Position numbers and translations under genes: made by a program. This document shows positions 1 to 6,123 of a stretch of 7,239 nt of DNA, piece after piece. Source of the DNA: Rhodospirillaceae bacterium (GTDB taxonomy: Bacteria; Pseudomonadota; Alphaproteobacteria; Rhodospirillales; Magnetovibrionaceae); NCBI GenBank assembly GCA_029883045.1, contig JAOUJU010000086.1:1-7239 (forward strand). The letters are read 5' to 3'. Position 1 is the first letter of the stretch. Each line of letters starts with the position of its first letter. Below the pieces are notes generated by a model. The model ran no database searches, had not been told where the DNA came from, and was given only the letters and a program-made list of their open reading frames with translations.

Positions 1-1234
1 TGCGTCCCGCATCCTTTGCCCGGTAAAGGGCCTCATCTGCTGCTTTTAGGGTTTGTGCTTGGTTTTGCCCATCAGAGCGTTCACTTGCACCAATTGAAAT
101 GGTTACACTAACCATTTCGTTAGTATTTTTTTTCGCTTTAGCCTTTGGTGCTGCTTTTGTATTTTTACTGCCATCTGGTTTTGTCTTTGGTCGATCATCT
201 GCACGAAGATGAAAGTGGCTTTCCCCTATGGCTTTGCGCACTGCTTCTAGGTGAACCAGCGCGTGGTCCAGCGATTTGCCGGGAAATAATATTGTAAATT
301 CCTCGCCCCCATATCGGTATGCCTTGCCCCCGCCACGAACTTCCATCATGCGGCTGGCAACAAGTTTTAGAACCTGATCGCCAACATCGTGACCGTAGGT
401 ATCATTAAATTTTTTAAAATGATCAACATCTAACATGGCAACACAATAACGGTTTCCTTGTGCGTTCATGTCCATCATCAACGCACGGCGCCCCGGCAAT
501 GAAGTAAGTTCATCGATAAACGCCATTCGATATGTATCTTGTACAACGGCAATTATAATTACTGCTTGGCCAAGGGCGATTATGATGGATGATACTTCGA
601 TATTTAGTGGGCTGTGTAATGCCATGGCTATTGCAATAACCGCACCCGCAAGACCGCCATCAATGGCCGAACGGGTATAAATTGCCCGCGCAATAAAAAC
701 TGCGATGGCAATCGAAAAAAGAATGATCGCCGGTTGTGGCAACATGGTCCAATAATCAATGGCTTTATCAAGCGGGCGATAATGCAAAATTATGTTTGCG
801 GTTTGCCTTGCCCCGTCACTTGCGTCCAACAATATAGCCATTAATGATATTTGCGCAGCGACAAATAAAATTCGTGAAAACACGCCCACCGACCACAATG
901 AACACTCACGCATAAATGCAATGGTAATTACGTTTATGGGAAACAGTACTGCAAGCGCCGCAAATACAATTAATAAGTTTGTTTCATTTGCGTCAGGTGG
1001 AAATGAATTAAGCGCCCAATGGGCCACGGATATTAATGCTGCAAACAAAAACACCCTAGTGCGCTTAAACCAAAGGCCAAGACCAGCACCAAGCGCACCA
1101 AAAATATATGGCCCGTACGGTGCCAGCGTCAGTGCTGGCAGTGGAAGCCTATGTGCGCTGGACATAAAAAACAAACCAGCAAGCAATAATATTGCTGGGA
1201 GCACTAAACCATTTATCGCGGACCTGTTAAACAT
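1..1234 (-). CDS. Membrane-anchored diguanylate cyclase (GGDEF family), C-terminus cut by the window edge
   Basis: Predicted to make cyclic di-GMP from two GTP at the inner membrane. Translating the minus strand from ATG at 1234 gives 411 residues open to the left edge. Residues 1-231 hold about seven or eight hydrophobic segments (near 8-25, 39-55, 60-77, 86-107, 116-136, 166-184, 190-206, 214-231) and match no sensor family I can name. A GGDEF domain follows: DELTSLPGRRAL (241-252), LDVDHFKKFND with metal ligand D269, and active-site GGEEF at 309-313, so it is probably catalytic. The product-inhibition I-site RxxD reads RGGG (300-303), its Asp replaced by Gly. A Lys/Ala/Pro-rich stretch (about 350-369) interrupts the domain before VSVTISIG (375-382). 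ADEALYRAKDAGR near the edge is the usual C-terminal GGDEF helix, so few residues are missing. An in-frame stop lies just upstream, making ATG 1234 the first possible ATG; its ribosome binding site is weak. It is divergent from the DUF423 gene. Confidence 0.93.
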   Translation of the reverse strand, partial: MFNRSAINGLVLPAILLLAGLFFMSSAHRLPLPALTLAPYGPYIFGALGAGLGLWFKRTRVFLFAALISVAHWALNSFPPDANETNLLIVFAALAVLFPINVITIAFMRECSLWSVGVFSRILFVAAQISLMAILLDASDGARQTANIILHYRPLDKAIDYWTMLPQPAIILFSIAIAVFIARAIYTRSAIDGGLAGAVIAIAMALHSPLNIEVSSIIIALGQAVIIIAVVQDTYRMAFIDELTSLPGRRALMMDMNAQGNRYCVAMLDVDHFKKFNDTYGHDVGDQVLKLVASRMMEVRGGGKAYRYGGEEFTILFPGKSLDHALVHLEAVRKAIGESHFHLRADDRPKTKPDGSKNTKAAPKAKAKKNTNEMVSVTISIGASERSDGQNQAQTLKAADEALYRAKDAGR

Positions 1235-1285
1235 GGCATACTATTAGTCCATAAACGCTCAACATTCGGTTAAAGGTAGGTTTTT

Positions 1286-1663
1286 ATGAAAATTTTATTG
1301 ATGCTAGCGGGACTGAATGCCGCCATTTCTATCGGTCTTGGCGCTTATGGGTGGCACAATTTAGGGGATGTGCCAGAGATTCGTGATGTATTTATGATGG
1401 GATCACAATATCAGATGTGGCATGCGCTGGCCCTTGTGGGGGTTGGCTTGCTGGTAAATGTTGGCGGCCCAAGGCGTGCCCTGCTTATTATTGCCACCAT
1501 GTTTCAAAGCGGAATAATTCTTTTTTCCGGAACCCTTTATGCCTTTGGCCTAATAAATATAGTTCCGGTTAGCGGGGCCGCACCGTTAGGCGGTGGGATT
1601 TTAATTTTAGCGTGGTTAGGGCTGGCTTTGGTTGGTGTTCGCTGGAAAAAAACGCATATATAG
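1286..1663 (+). CDS. DUF423 family small membrane protein (YgdD-like)
   Basis: A 125-residue integral membrane protein of the DUF423 family; its biochemical role is not established. The sequence shows four hydrophobic segments (near residues 3-22, 45-60, 65-87 and 98-119) and the family hallmarks: a GAYGWH-type motif after TM1, QYQMWHALAL before TM2, LFSGTLYAFGL in TM3, and APLGGG before the last helix. The length is typical for the family. ATG at 1286 is preceded by AGGTAGG (1274-1280) with a five-base spacer, a good ribosome binding site. The 51-bp gap to the divergent diguanylate cyclase must hold promoters for both directions, though I cannot pick out convincing -35/-10 boxes. The K+ channel starts 46 bp downstream on the same strand with no hairpin between, so the two may be co-transcribed. 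The family call is confident; any function would be a guess. Confidence 0.88.
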   Translation: MKILLMLAGLNAAISIGLGAYGWHNLGDVPEIRDVFMMGSQYQMWHALALVGVGLLVNVGGPRRALLIIATMFQSGIILFSGTLYAFGLINIVPVSGAAPLGGGILILAWLGLALVGVRWKKTHI

Positions 1664-1709
1664 TTTCATTTTCTTTGCGGTTATGCCTGTGTGGGGTTAG
1701 CATTAATAA

Positions 1710-2711
1710 ATGGAAACGCTAAGTAAACAATATCGATTGCGCGCCTTGCGCAAACGAACCGCCGAAGTCCTTTATTCGGCCGACCCTAATGACGCCCTAA
1801 CCCACAGGGTTGATATATTTCTTATCGTTATGATATCGCTTAATATTATTGCCATTATTATTGAATCAATGCCCGGCTTGCACCAAAGCTATGGTGTTTT
1901 GTTTTATGCGTTTGAATTTTTTTCGGTAATTATTTTTTCAATTGAATACGTCGCCCGGGTTTGGTCGGCGGTTGATAACCCATGGCATGACCACCATTCC
2001 CATGCGGTTTTCGGGCGAATGAAATATGTCAAAACACCAATGGCAATTATTGACCTGCTAGCAATTGCACCATTTTATTTGAGCTTCTTTTTCATTCTGG
2101 ATTTACGTTTTTTACGTGTGTTGCGCCTGCTCAGAGTGTTCAAACTGACACGCTATTCCCCAGCGATGACATTACTGTTGCAAGTTTTTCGTGAAGAAGC
2201 AAAAACCATTATGGCTGCAATGTTTGTGCTAATGATGCTTATTATTATTGCATCAAGCCTTGCTTTTATTGCCGAGCACGATGCGGTGCACGCCAACCCA
2301 GATGCATTTTCATCCATACCAGCTGCCATGTATTGGGCAATTATAACCATGACCACGGTCGGTTATGGTGACGTTGTCCCAGTCACACCATTTGGTAAAT
2401 TGCTAGGTGCGGTTATCGGCATTGTTGGTTTGGGTATGGTTGCACTACCCGCTGGTATTTTGGCATCAGGATTTTCAAACGCGCTGCATCGTCGTCGCGC
2501 CCAATTAGAAGACAAGGTAACTGACATTCTGTCTGATGGGGTAATAAGCGACGCAGAGGAAGAAGAGCTAGCAACGTTGCTGCAAAACCTTAATCTTAAC
2601 CCAGCCGATGCCAAGGCGCTTATTTTTGCGGCCCATAACAAAGACAAAACCAATCTGCTTTGCCCCCATTGTGGCAAACCGATTAACCAGCCCCCACACG
2701 ACGACGATTAG
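1710..2711 (+). CDS. Voltage-gated potassium channel, six-TM KvAP-like, with C-terminal CPxCG tail
   Basis: Predicted tetrameric K+ channel of the inner membrane, 333 residues. S1 lies near 35-52. S2 (near 63-85) carries the FSIEYVARVW motif with countercharge E79. S3 (near 110-128) contains IDLLAIAPFYL. S4 shows the classic voltage-sensor ladder, basic residues every third position: R133, R136, R139, R142, K145, R148. S5 is near 166-187, the pore helix near 202-213, the selectivity filter TVGYGD at 216-221, and S6 near 230-254 with ALPAGILASGF. The cytoplasmic tail (260-333) has a basic patch HRRR, a helical region with DGVISDAEEEE (276-286), then CPHCGKPI (318-325) and an acidic end. The CPxCG pair looks like half of a zinc ribbon. 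ATG at 1710 has only a distant GGGG (1693-1696) as a possible ribosome binding site, consistent with translation after the DUF423 gene. The gene converges on pckG. Confidence 0.95.
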   Translation: METLSKQYRLRALRKRTAEVLYSADPNDALTHRVDIFLIVMISLNIIAIIIESMPGLHQSYGVLFYAFEFFSVIIFSIEYVARVWSAVDNPWHDHHSHAVFGRMKYVKTPMAIIDLLAIAPFYLSFFFILDLRFLRVLRLLRVFKLTRYSPAMTLLLQVFREEAKTIMAAMFVLMMLIIIASSLAFIAEHDAVHANPDAFSSIPAAMYWAIITMTTVGYGDVVPVTPFGKLLGAVIGIVGLGMVALPAGILASGFSNALHRRRAQLEDKVTDILSDGVISDAEEEELATLLQNLNLNPADAKALIFAAHNKDKTNLLCPHCGKPINQPPHDDD

Positions 2712-2726
2712 CAATCTTATTCAAAC

Positions 2727-4550
2727 CTATTTAGGAAGTTCCCATATTTCAGGTGCGCTTGCTAAACGATCGGATTGATTGGTGCGCTGTTTTTCAATTT
2801 CTGCGGGCAAACGATCACTGAACTTAGCAAAAAATTCTGCTTGTTCTTCAACATCGCCCATCGCACCGGCACGGTCTACTTCCATTAGATGGTGGAAATG
2901 GTCGTTGTCGTATTGCAAACCATCCCATGTAATATCAGTGTGTGCTGGCATCATGCCGATGGGGCTTTCAACCGCATTGGCATTGCCGTTGGCGCGATCA
3001 ATAATCCATTTAAGCACCCGCATGTTTTGCCCAAACCCGGGCCACATGAATTTTCCGTTTTTATCTTTCCTGAACCAATTAACGCGGAATATGGCTGGCG
3101 GGTTTTTTAGATTTTGCCCTAATTTAAACCAATGGTTCCAATAATCGCCCATGTTGTATCCGCAAAATGGCAACATGGCGAACGGATCGCGCCTGATTGC
3201 GGCTTGACCAACGGCAGCAGCAGTTGCTTCGGACCCCATGGTTGCCGCCAGATAAACCCCATGATTCCAATCAAATGCTTGGTAAACCAGCGGGAAAGTT
3301 TTTGATAATCTGCCGCCGAAAATAAATGCCGATATTGGAACCCCTTCGGGGTTTTCCCAATCGGGATCAATGGATGGGCACTGGCTGGCCGGTGCGGTAA
3401 AACGTGCGTTGGGATGGGCCGCCGGGGTATCGGAATCTGGCGTCCAATCGTTGCCTTTCCAATCAATCGCGTGGGCGGGTGGTTCGGACATATCTTCCCA
3501 CCAGATATCGCCATCATCGGTCAGAGCCACATTGGTAAAAATGCAATCTTTATAAAGCGACTTCATCGCTGATGGGTTTGTTTCATTGGATGTGCCCGGC
3601 GCAACACCAAAATAGCCAGCTTCGGGATTTATGGCACGAAGGGTTCCATCGCTGTTTGGTTTTATCCACGCAATATCGTCACCCACTGTCCAAACTTTCC
3701 AACCTTCAAATCCTTTGGGGGGAATAAGCATGGCAAGGTTAGTTTTGCCACAAGCTGATGGAAAAGCGGCGGCTACATAGGTTTTTTCACCTGACGGATT
3801 TTCCAGACCAACAATTAACATATGTTCAGCCAGCCAGCCTTCGTCGTGGGCCATGGCTGACGCTATGCGTAGGGCAAAGCATTTTTTTCCCAACAATGCA
3901 TTGCCGCCATAACCCGAACCAAACGACCATATTTCACGCGAATCAGGATAATGCACAATATACTTTGTATCATTGCACGGCCATGGAACGTCGGCTTGTC
4001 CATCATTTAACGGTGCGCCAACGGAATGAACACAAGGCACAAATTCGCCATCTGCTCCCAGCACATCGAGAACTTTTGATCCCATCCGGGTCATGATGCG
4101 CATGTTAACGGTGGCATATGCGCTATCAGTTAGCTGCACACCAATATGTGCTATGGGTGATCCCAATGGCCCCATGGAAAACGGCACCACATACATGGTC
4201 CGTCCTTTCATGCAGCCATCAAACAGGCCTGACAATAGCGGACGCATTTTTGCCGGATCCATCCAATTATTGGTAGGGCCAGCATCAATTTCTTTTTCTG
4301 AACATATATATGTTTGGTCTTCAACCCGTGCGACATCTGATGGGTGTGAGCGAGCAAGGTATGAGCCTGGGCGTTTTTGTTCATTCAGTTTTATCAACGT
4401 TCCGGCGGTAACCATTTCGCCGCACAGCCTGTCGTATTCTTCTTGTGAGCCATCGCACCAATAAACCTGATCGGGTTTGGTCAGGGCGGCCATTTCATCG
4501 ACCCATTTTTTAAGTTTTTCGTGGTTTGTCGGAGAAGAATCTGGGTGCAT
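2727..4550 (-). CDS. pckG: Phosphoenolpyruvate carboxykinase [GTP]
   Basis: Cytosolic enzyme converting oxaloacetate plus GTP to phosphoenolpyruvate, GDP and CO2, the entry step of gluconeogenesis. At 607 residues it has the usual length of the GTP-dependent family and is unlike the shorter ATP-dependent PckA. Visible landmarks: ARVEDQTYICS with substrate-binding R75; YGGNALLGKKCFALRIAS (214-231) with metal/active-site lysines; EHMLIVGL with H243; the P-loop FPSACGKTN (263-271) with hyper-reactive C267, K269 and T270; VGDDIAW with D291/D292; FGGR (411-414); NWFRKD (491-496); and the guanine-pocket segment FMWPGFGQN (501-509). No key residue is missing. ATG at 4550 is preceded by AGGAAAGG (RNA sense, 4565-4558) seven bases away, a strong ribosome binding site that supports this start. 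A hairpin sits directly upstream of it. The stop is 15 bp from that of the convergent K+ channel, and no terminator is visible between them. Confidence 0.98.
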   Translation of the reverse strand: MHPDSSPTNHEKLKKWVDEMAALTKPDQVYWCDGSQEEYDRLCGEMVTAGTLIKLNEQKRPGSYLARSHPSDVARVEDQTYICSEKEIDAGPTNNWMDPAKMRPLLSGLFDGCMKGRTMYVVPFSMGPLGSPIAHIGVQLTDSAYATVNMRIMTRMGSKVLDVLGADGEFVPCVHSVGAPLNDGQADVPWPCNDTKYIVHYPDSREIWSFGSGYGGNALLGKKCFALRIASAMAHDEGWLAEHMLIVGLENPSGEKTYVAAAFPSACGKTNLAMLIPPKGFEGWKVWTVGDDIAWIKPNSDGTLRAINPEAGYFGVAPGTSNETNPSAMKSLYKDCIFTNVALTDDGDIWWEDMSEPPAHAIDWKGNDWTPDSDTPAAHPNARFTAPASQCPSIDPDWENPEGVPISAFIFGGRLSKTFPLVYQAFDWNHGVYLAATMGSEATAAAVGQAAIRRDPFAMLPFCGYNMGDYWNHWFKLGQNLKNPPAIFRVNWFRKDKNGKFMWPGFGQNMRVLKWIIDRANGNANAVESPIGMMPAHTDITWDGLQYDNDHFHHLMEVDRAGAMGDVEEQAEFFAKFSDRLPAEIEKQRTNQSDRLASAPEIWELPK

Positions 4551-4557
4551 TTTATTG

Positions 4558-4596
4558 CCTTTCCTGGGGAGTGGATTTGTACTAAATCCCTACCCC
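4558..4596 (-). promoter_or_regulatory. pckG leader hairpin abutting the Shine-Dalgarno sequence
   Basis: Read as pckG mRNA, GGGG (4596-4593) pairs with CCCC (4569-4566), and GGATTT (4589-4584) pairs with AAATCC (4578-4573). Between the two helices is a 3x3 internal loop, and the apical loop is five bases. The base of the stem is directly followed by the ribosome binding site AGGAAAGG (4565-4558) with no spacer. Just upstream, CCCC at 4602-4599 and GGGG at 4620-4617 offer alternative partners for the same G and C runs. The pairing is seen in the sequence. That it regulates translation or RNA stability is inference; I do not recognise a known riboswitch class. Confidence 0.45.
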
Positions 4597-4706
4597 TTGG
4601 GGACACGAGAATCAAGCCCCATAGGTTAACGCCAAGAGAAAATGGCGCAAGGCATACGGCTTAAGAATCTTAATAAAATTGCTTAAATCTGAAGAATTGT
4701 TGTGGA
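4597..4706. other. Intergenic region upstream of pckG with inverted repeats
   Basis: This stretch lies between the coiled-coil gene and the pckG leader and should contain the pckG promoter. It holds a near-perfect palindrome, TTAAGA-A-TCTTAA (4661-4673), with a further CTTAA at 4682-4686; this AT-rich dyad is a plausible operator. It also holds CGCCA/TGGCG (4630-4634 with 4643-4647), a weak five-bp hairpin lacking a proper T-run. The latter could be a poor terminator for the coiled-coil gene, but I would not rely on it. I see no convincing -35/-10 pair, so the transcription start remains unknown. Confidence 0.35.
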
Positions 4707-5060
4707 TTACTGTATTGAACGAGGGCGCGCCTGAGGTTTTTCACGGAAACGTTGTGGTATGGACTGGTCGAGCTCAAGTAGCTTTTTTTCCAACTTGGCT
4801 GCGGTTTCTTTTGCCGCACCGGATTGCTGCAAAATTTCGGCGTCTGTGACCGTTATTTTTTCATCGATAATCTTAATTGCTTTTTTCATGTTGTGCAGCT
4901 TGTCATCGAACTCATTAATATCTGAGCGGATAGAGCGTATGTGCGCACTAATGAATTTTTCATTTTGCGCTTCGACCTTTTTTAAAACATCGCTAACTAG
5001 CCACAAAGCGACCATCGCAACTAAAAAAGCCAACACCGCAAGTATTTCTGCTATGCCCAT
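4707..5060 (-). CDS. Single-pass membrane protein with long coiled coil, function unknown
   Basis: I do not recognise this 117-residue protein. Residues 1-3 are followed by one hydrophobic helix (about 4-22, ILAVLAFLVAMVALWLV) without a cleavage site, so it is probably a signal anchor. Residues about 24-100 are highly charged and heptad-like, predicted to form a coiled coil: a segment with DINEFDDKLHNMKKAIKI, then one with AAKETAAKLEKKLLEL. The tail (101-117) is Pro/Arg-rich and basic. The basic and acidic residues after the anchor suggest the coiled coil may lie in the cytoplasm, but the topology is uncertain. ATG at 5060 has GGATG shortly upstream (RNA sense) and a TATAAT box 54 bp upstream. 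It appears to be a monocistronic gene between pckG and the DUF1538 operon. The codon pattern and clean start support a real gene; the opposite-strand reading frame here is its shadow. Confidence 0.7.
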   Translation of the reverse strand: MGIAEILAVLAFLVAMVALWLVSDVLKKVEAQNEKFISAHIRSIRSDINEFDDKLHNMKKAIKIIDEKITVTDAEILQQSGAAKETAAKLEKKLLELDQSIPQRFREKPQARPRSIQ

Positions 5061-5107
5061 TTTACATCCATAAATTAACAGATATTAAAACTGATTTGCG
5101 TCCCTAT

Positions 5108-5131
5108 GGTGATATTATAAAAAAAATCACC
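5108..5131 (-). promoter_or_regulatory. Candidate -10 box inside an inverted repeat, upstream of the coiled-coil gene
   Basis: On the minus strand a perfect TATAAT lies at 5119-5114, 54 bases before the ATG at 5060. It is enclosed by the inverted repeat GGTGAT (5108-5113) and ATCACC (5126-5131), which would place an operator dyad around the -10 region. At the expected 17-bp spacing the -35 is poor (TTTCAT); a better box, TTGCCA (5149-5144), is 24 bp away, too far for a standard sigma-70 promoter. The motif may therefore depend on an activator or may be chance in an A-rich stretch. Confidence 0.35.
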
Positions 5132-5282
5132 GCACTATGAAAGTGGCAAAATAGTAATTTTTTCCCCAAAACAAATGGTGGCGTTCATAGCATTTAACCT
5201 AGTGTTTGCCCCAAATGTTTTGTGTGTGGCGCACATTGTTGATTACAAAGTAGTGGCAATTTTACTTAAAATACCTGCTTTT
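5132..5282. other. Non-coding stretch, no recognisable element
   Basis: Part of the 314-bp gap between the coiled-coil gene and the CBS gene. It is AT-rich, with no convincing open reading frame, tRNA or repeat array. Two loosely similar blocks starting AGTGGCAA (near 5142 and 5253) are followed by T/A runs. I see no clear function. Confidence 0.4.
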
Positions 5283-5332
5283 TGCCGGGAGAATCCATCC
5301 GGCACATAAAAGGCACATTTTATGCCTTTTAT
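5283..5332 (-). terminator. Two back-to-back hairpins downstream of the DUF1538-PII-CBS operon, possible terminator
   Basis: A perfect ten-bp inverted repeat, ATAAAAGGCA (5306-5315) with TGCCTTTTAT (5323-5332), has a seven-base loop. One base away lies a second, TGCCGG (5283-5288) with CCGGCA (5299-5304), with a ten-base loop. Both lie 43-92 bp past the stop of the CBS gene on the operon's coding strand, where a terminator is expected. There is no long T-run after either stem on that strand; the only T's (four) are inside the 3' arm of the first. It could therefore be a processing or stability element rather than a classical intrinsic terminator. GGCACAT occurs twice (5301-5307, 5312-5318), allowing alternative pairing. 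Confidence 0.45.
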
Positions 5333-5374
5333 ATATTCATTGCCCCATATTCATTGTGACGCTGAAATCCCGCC

Positions 5375-5776
5375 TTAACATTCAACGTGGCGTAACACCA
5401 TATCGCGCAAGGTTACTATGCCTATGGGTGCGCGGTGTTCATCAACCACCAATGCACGTGACAGTCCAAATTGTGATAACATTCTGACCGCGTAACGTAT
5501 GTTCATTTCAGGTGGCAACGAAAGAACAGGTTTGGTCATTACCTCATAAACATTAACGCGTTCTGGTGGGCGGTTTGAGGCAATGACCTCTTTGGCAATG
5601 TCGGAAACAACCACAAGGCCATATTCATCTTGGGCATCACGGCGTTCAACCACCAACGAACTAACGCCGGTACTGCGCATTTGCCCAATGGCATCGGCCA
5701 CAGTTGCGGTAGCTTCAATGCTGATTACTTTGGTACTCATCACTTCTTTGACGGTAACAATATTTTTCTCGCTCAT
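5375..5776 (-). CDS. Tandem CBS-domain protein, last gene of the DUF1538 operon
   Basis: A 133-residue soluble protein made of one Bateman module and nothing else. CBS1 spans about 8-65 (VKEVMSTKVISI, then a second half ending VVVSDIAKEVI). CBS2 spans about 75-131 (VYEVMTKPVLSL, then PIGIVTLRDMVL). The ribose/phosphate-binding pattern Gxx(T/S)xxD is present twice: S58/D59 in CBS1 and T122 with D125 in CBS2, so adenine-nucleotide binding is plausible. The start ATG (5776-5774) overlaps the stop of the PII-like gene by four bases (ATGA), with GAGGA upstream, implying coupled translation. From context it probably senses cell energy state and acts on the membrane proteins of the operon or on the PII-like protein; that is inference. 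Free-standing CBS pairs are common and can serve many targets. Confidence 0.9.
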   Translation of the reverse strand: MSEKNIVTVKEVMSTKVISIEATATVADAIGQMRSTGVSSLVVERRDAQDEYGLVVVSDIAKEVIASNRPPERVNVYEVMTKPVLSLPPEMNIRYAVRMLSQFGLSRALVVDEHRAPIGIVTLRDMVLRHVEC

Positions 5777-6123
5777 AGCTCGTCCTCGATCTCGTTTATC
5801 AGGGTTGGCAATTGGGTGTTTAGGCCAACTGCATCTTCTATGCCTATCTGGCAGGCTATTCCGGCACCTTTGTCAGTGTCAAAATTTCCAGCCTTGGCAA
5901 TGGTTTCAAGAATTTCCCGAGCCTTAGGTGCGGCAACCAGAAATAAAACCATGTCACGCTGGGCAGCAAGGTCTAATCCTAAAAATGTTTTTTCAGGTCT
6001 TAGGCCCTCGCCTTGGGCGCTGGTTATTACGGTAGCCCCGGTGGCGCCAGCTTCACGGGCGGCGTCAATCACGGTTTGGGTCCGCTCATCACTGACAAGG
6101 GCCATAATCATCTTTAGGTTCAT
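5773..6123 (-). CDS. PII-like signalling protein (GlnB/GlnK fold) linked to DUF1538
   Basis: A 116-residue protein with the ferredoxin-like layout of the PII family: beta-1 KMIMALVSD (4-12), helix TQTVIDAAREAG (15-26), beta-2 GATGATVITSAQGEG (26-40), the region of the T-loop (about 41-52), beta-3 DMVLFLVAA (57-65), helix KAREILETIAKAG (67-79), the B-loop area ending in DKGAGIACQIGIEDAVGL (84-101). It is not a canonical nitrogen sensor: the protein has no tyrosine at all, so the usual uridylylation Tyr51 is absent, and the TGKxGDGKI ATP/2-oxoglutarate motif is replaced. Ligand specificity is thus open. ATG at 6123 overlaps the DUF1538 stop (ATGA) and has a strong AAGGAG seven bases upstream. 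By analogy with GlnK-AmtB, it likely binds and gates the DUF1538 membrane proteins. The fold call is fairly confident; the role is inferred from context. Confidence 0.82.
   Translation of the reverse strand: MNLKMIMALVSDERTQTVIDAAREAGATGATVITSAQGEGLRPEKTFLGLDLAAQRDMVLFLVAAPKAREILETIAKAGNFDTDKGAGIACQIGIEDAVGLNTQLPTLINEIEDEL

Noticed and set aside
468..1247. Two plus-strand reading frames of 70 and 151 residues
   Set aside because: They lie opposite the diguanylate cyclase, have low-complexity composition and no domain pattern; the minus strand gives a clear GGDEF protein.
2712..2726. Shared bidirectional terminator between the convergent K+ channel and pckG genes
   Set aside because: The 15-bp gap has no inverted repeat, and the nearby GTGG/CCAC pairing in the channel's last codons is too weak.
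3339..3353. AACCCC-TTC-GGGGTT hairpin followed by T's on the plus strand, resembling an intrinsic terminator
   Set aside because: It lies deep within pckG, encodes the conserved NPEGVP stretch, and is too far (over 600 bp) from the convergent K+ channel to be its terminator. Most likely chance.
2779..4464. Several plus-strand reading frames (up to 123 residues) and a 132-residue minus-strand frame
   Set aside because: All lie inside pckG in other frames. pckG shows family motifs along its entire length, so these are shadows.
4630..4647. CGCCA/TGGCG hairpin as terminator of the coiled-coil gene
   Set aside because: Only a five-bp stem with an eight-base loop and no T-run after it; kept only as a note in the intergenic entry.
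5142..5272. Two similar AGTGGCAA-plus-AT-run blocks as a direct repeat
   Set aside because: The match is short and breaks down in the AT-rich part; not distinguishable from chance.
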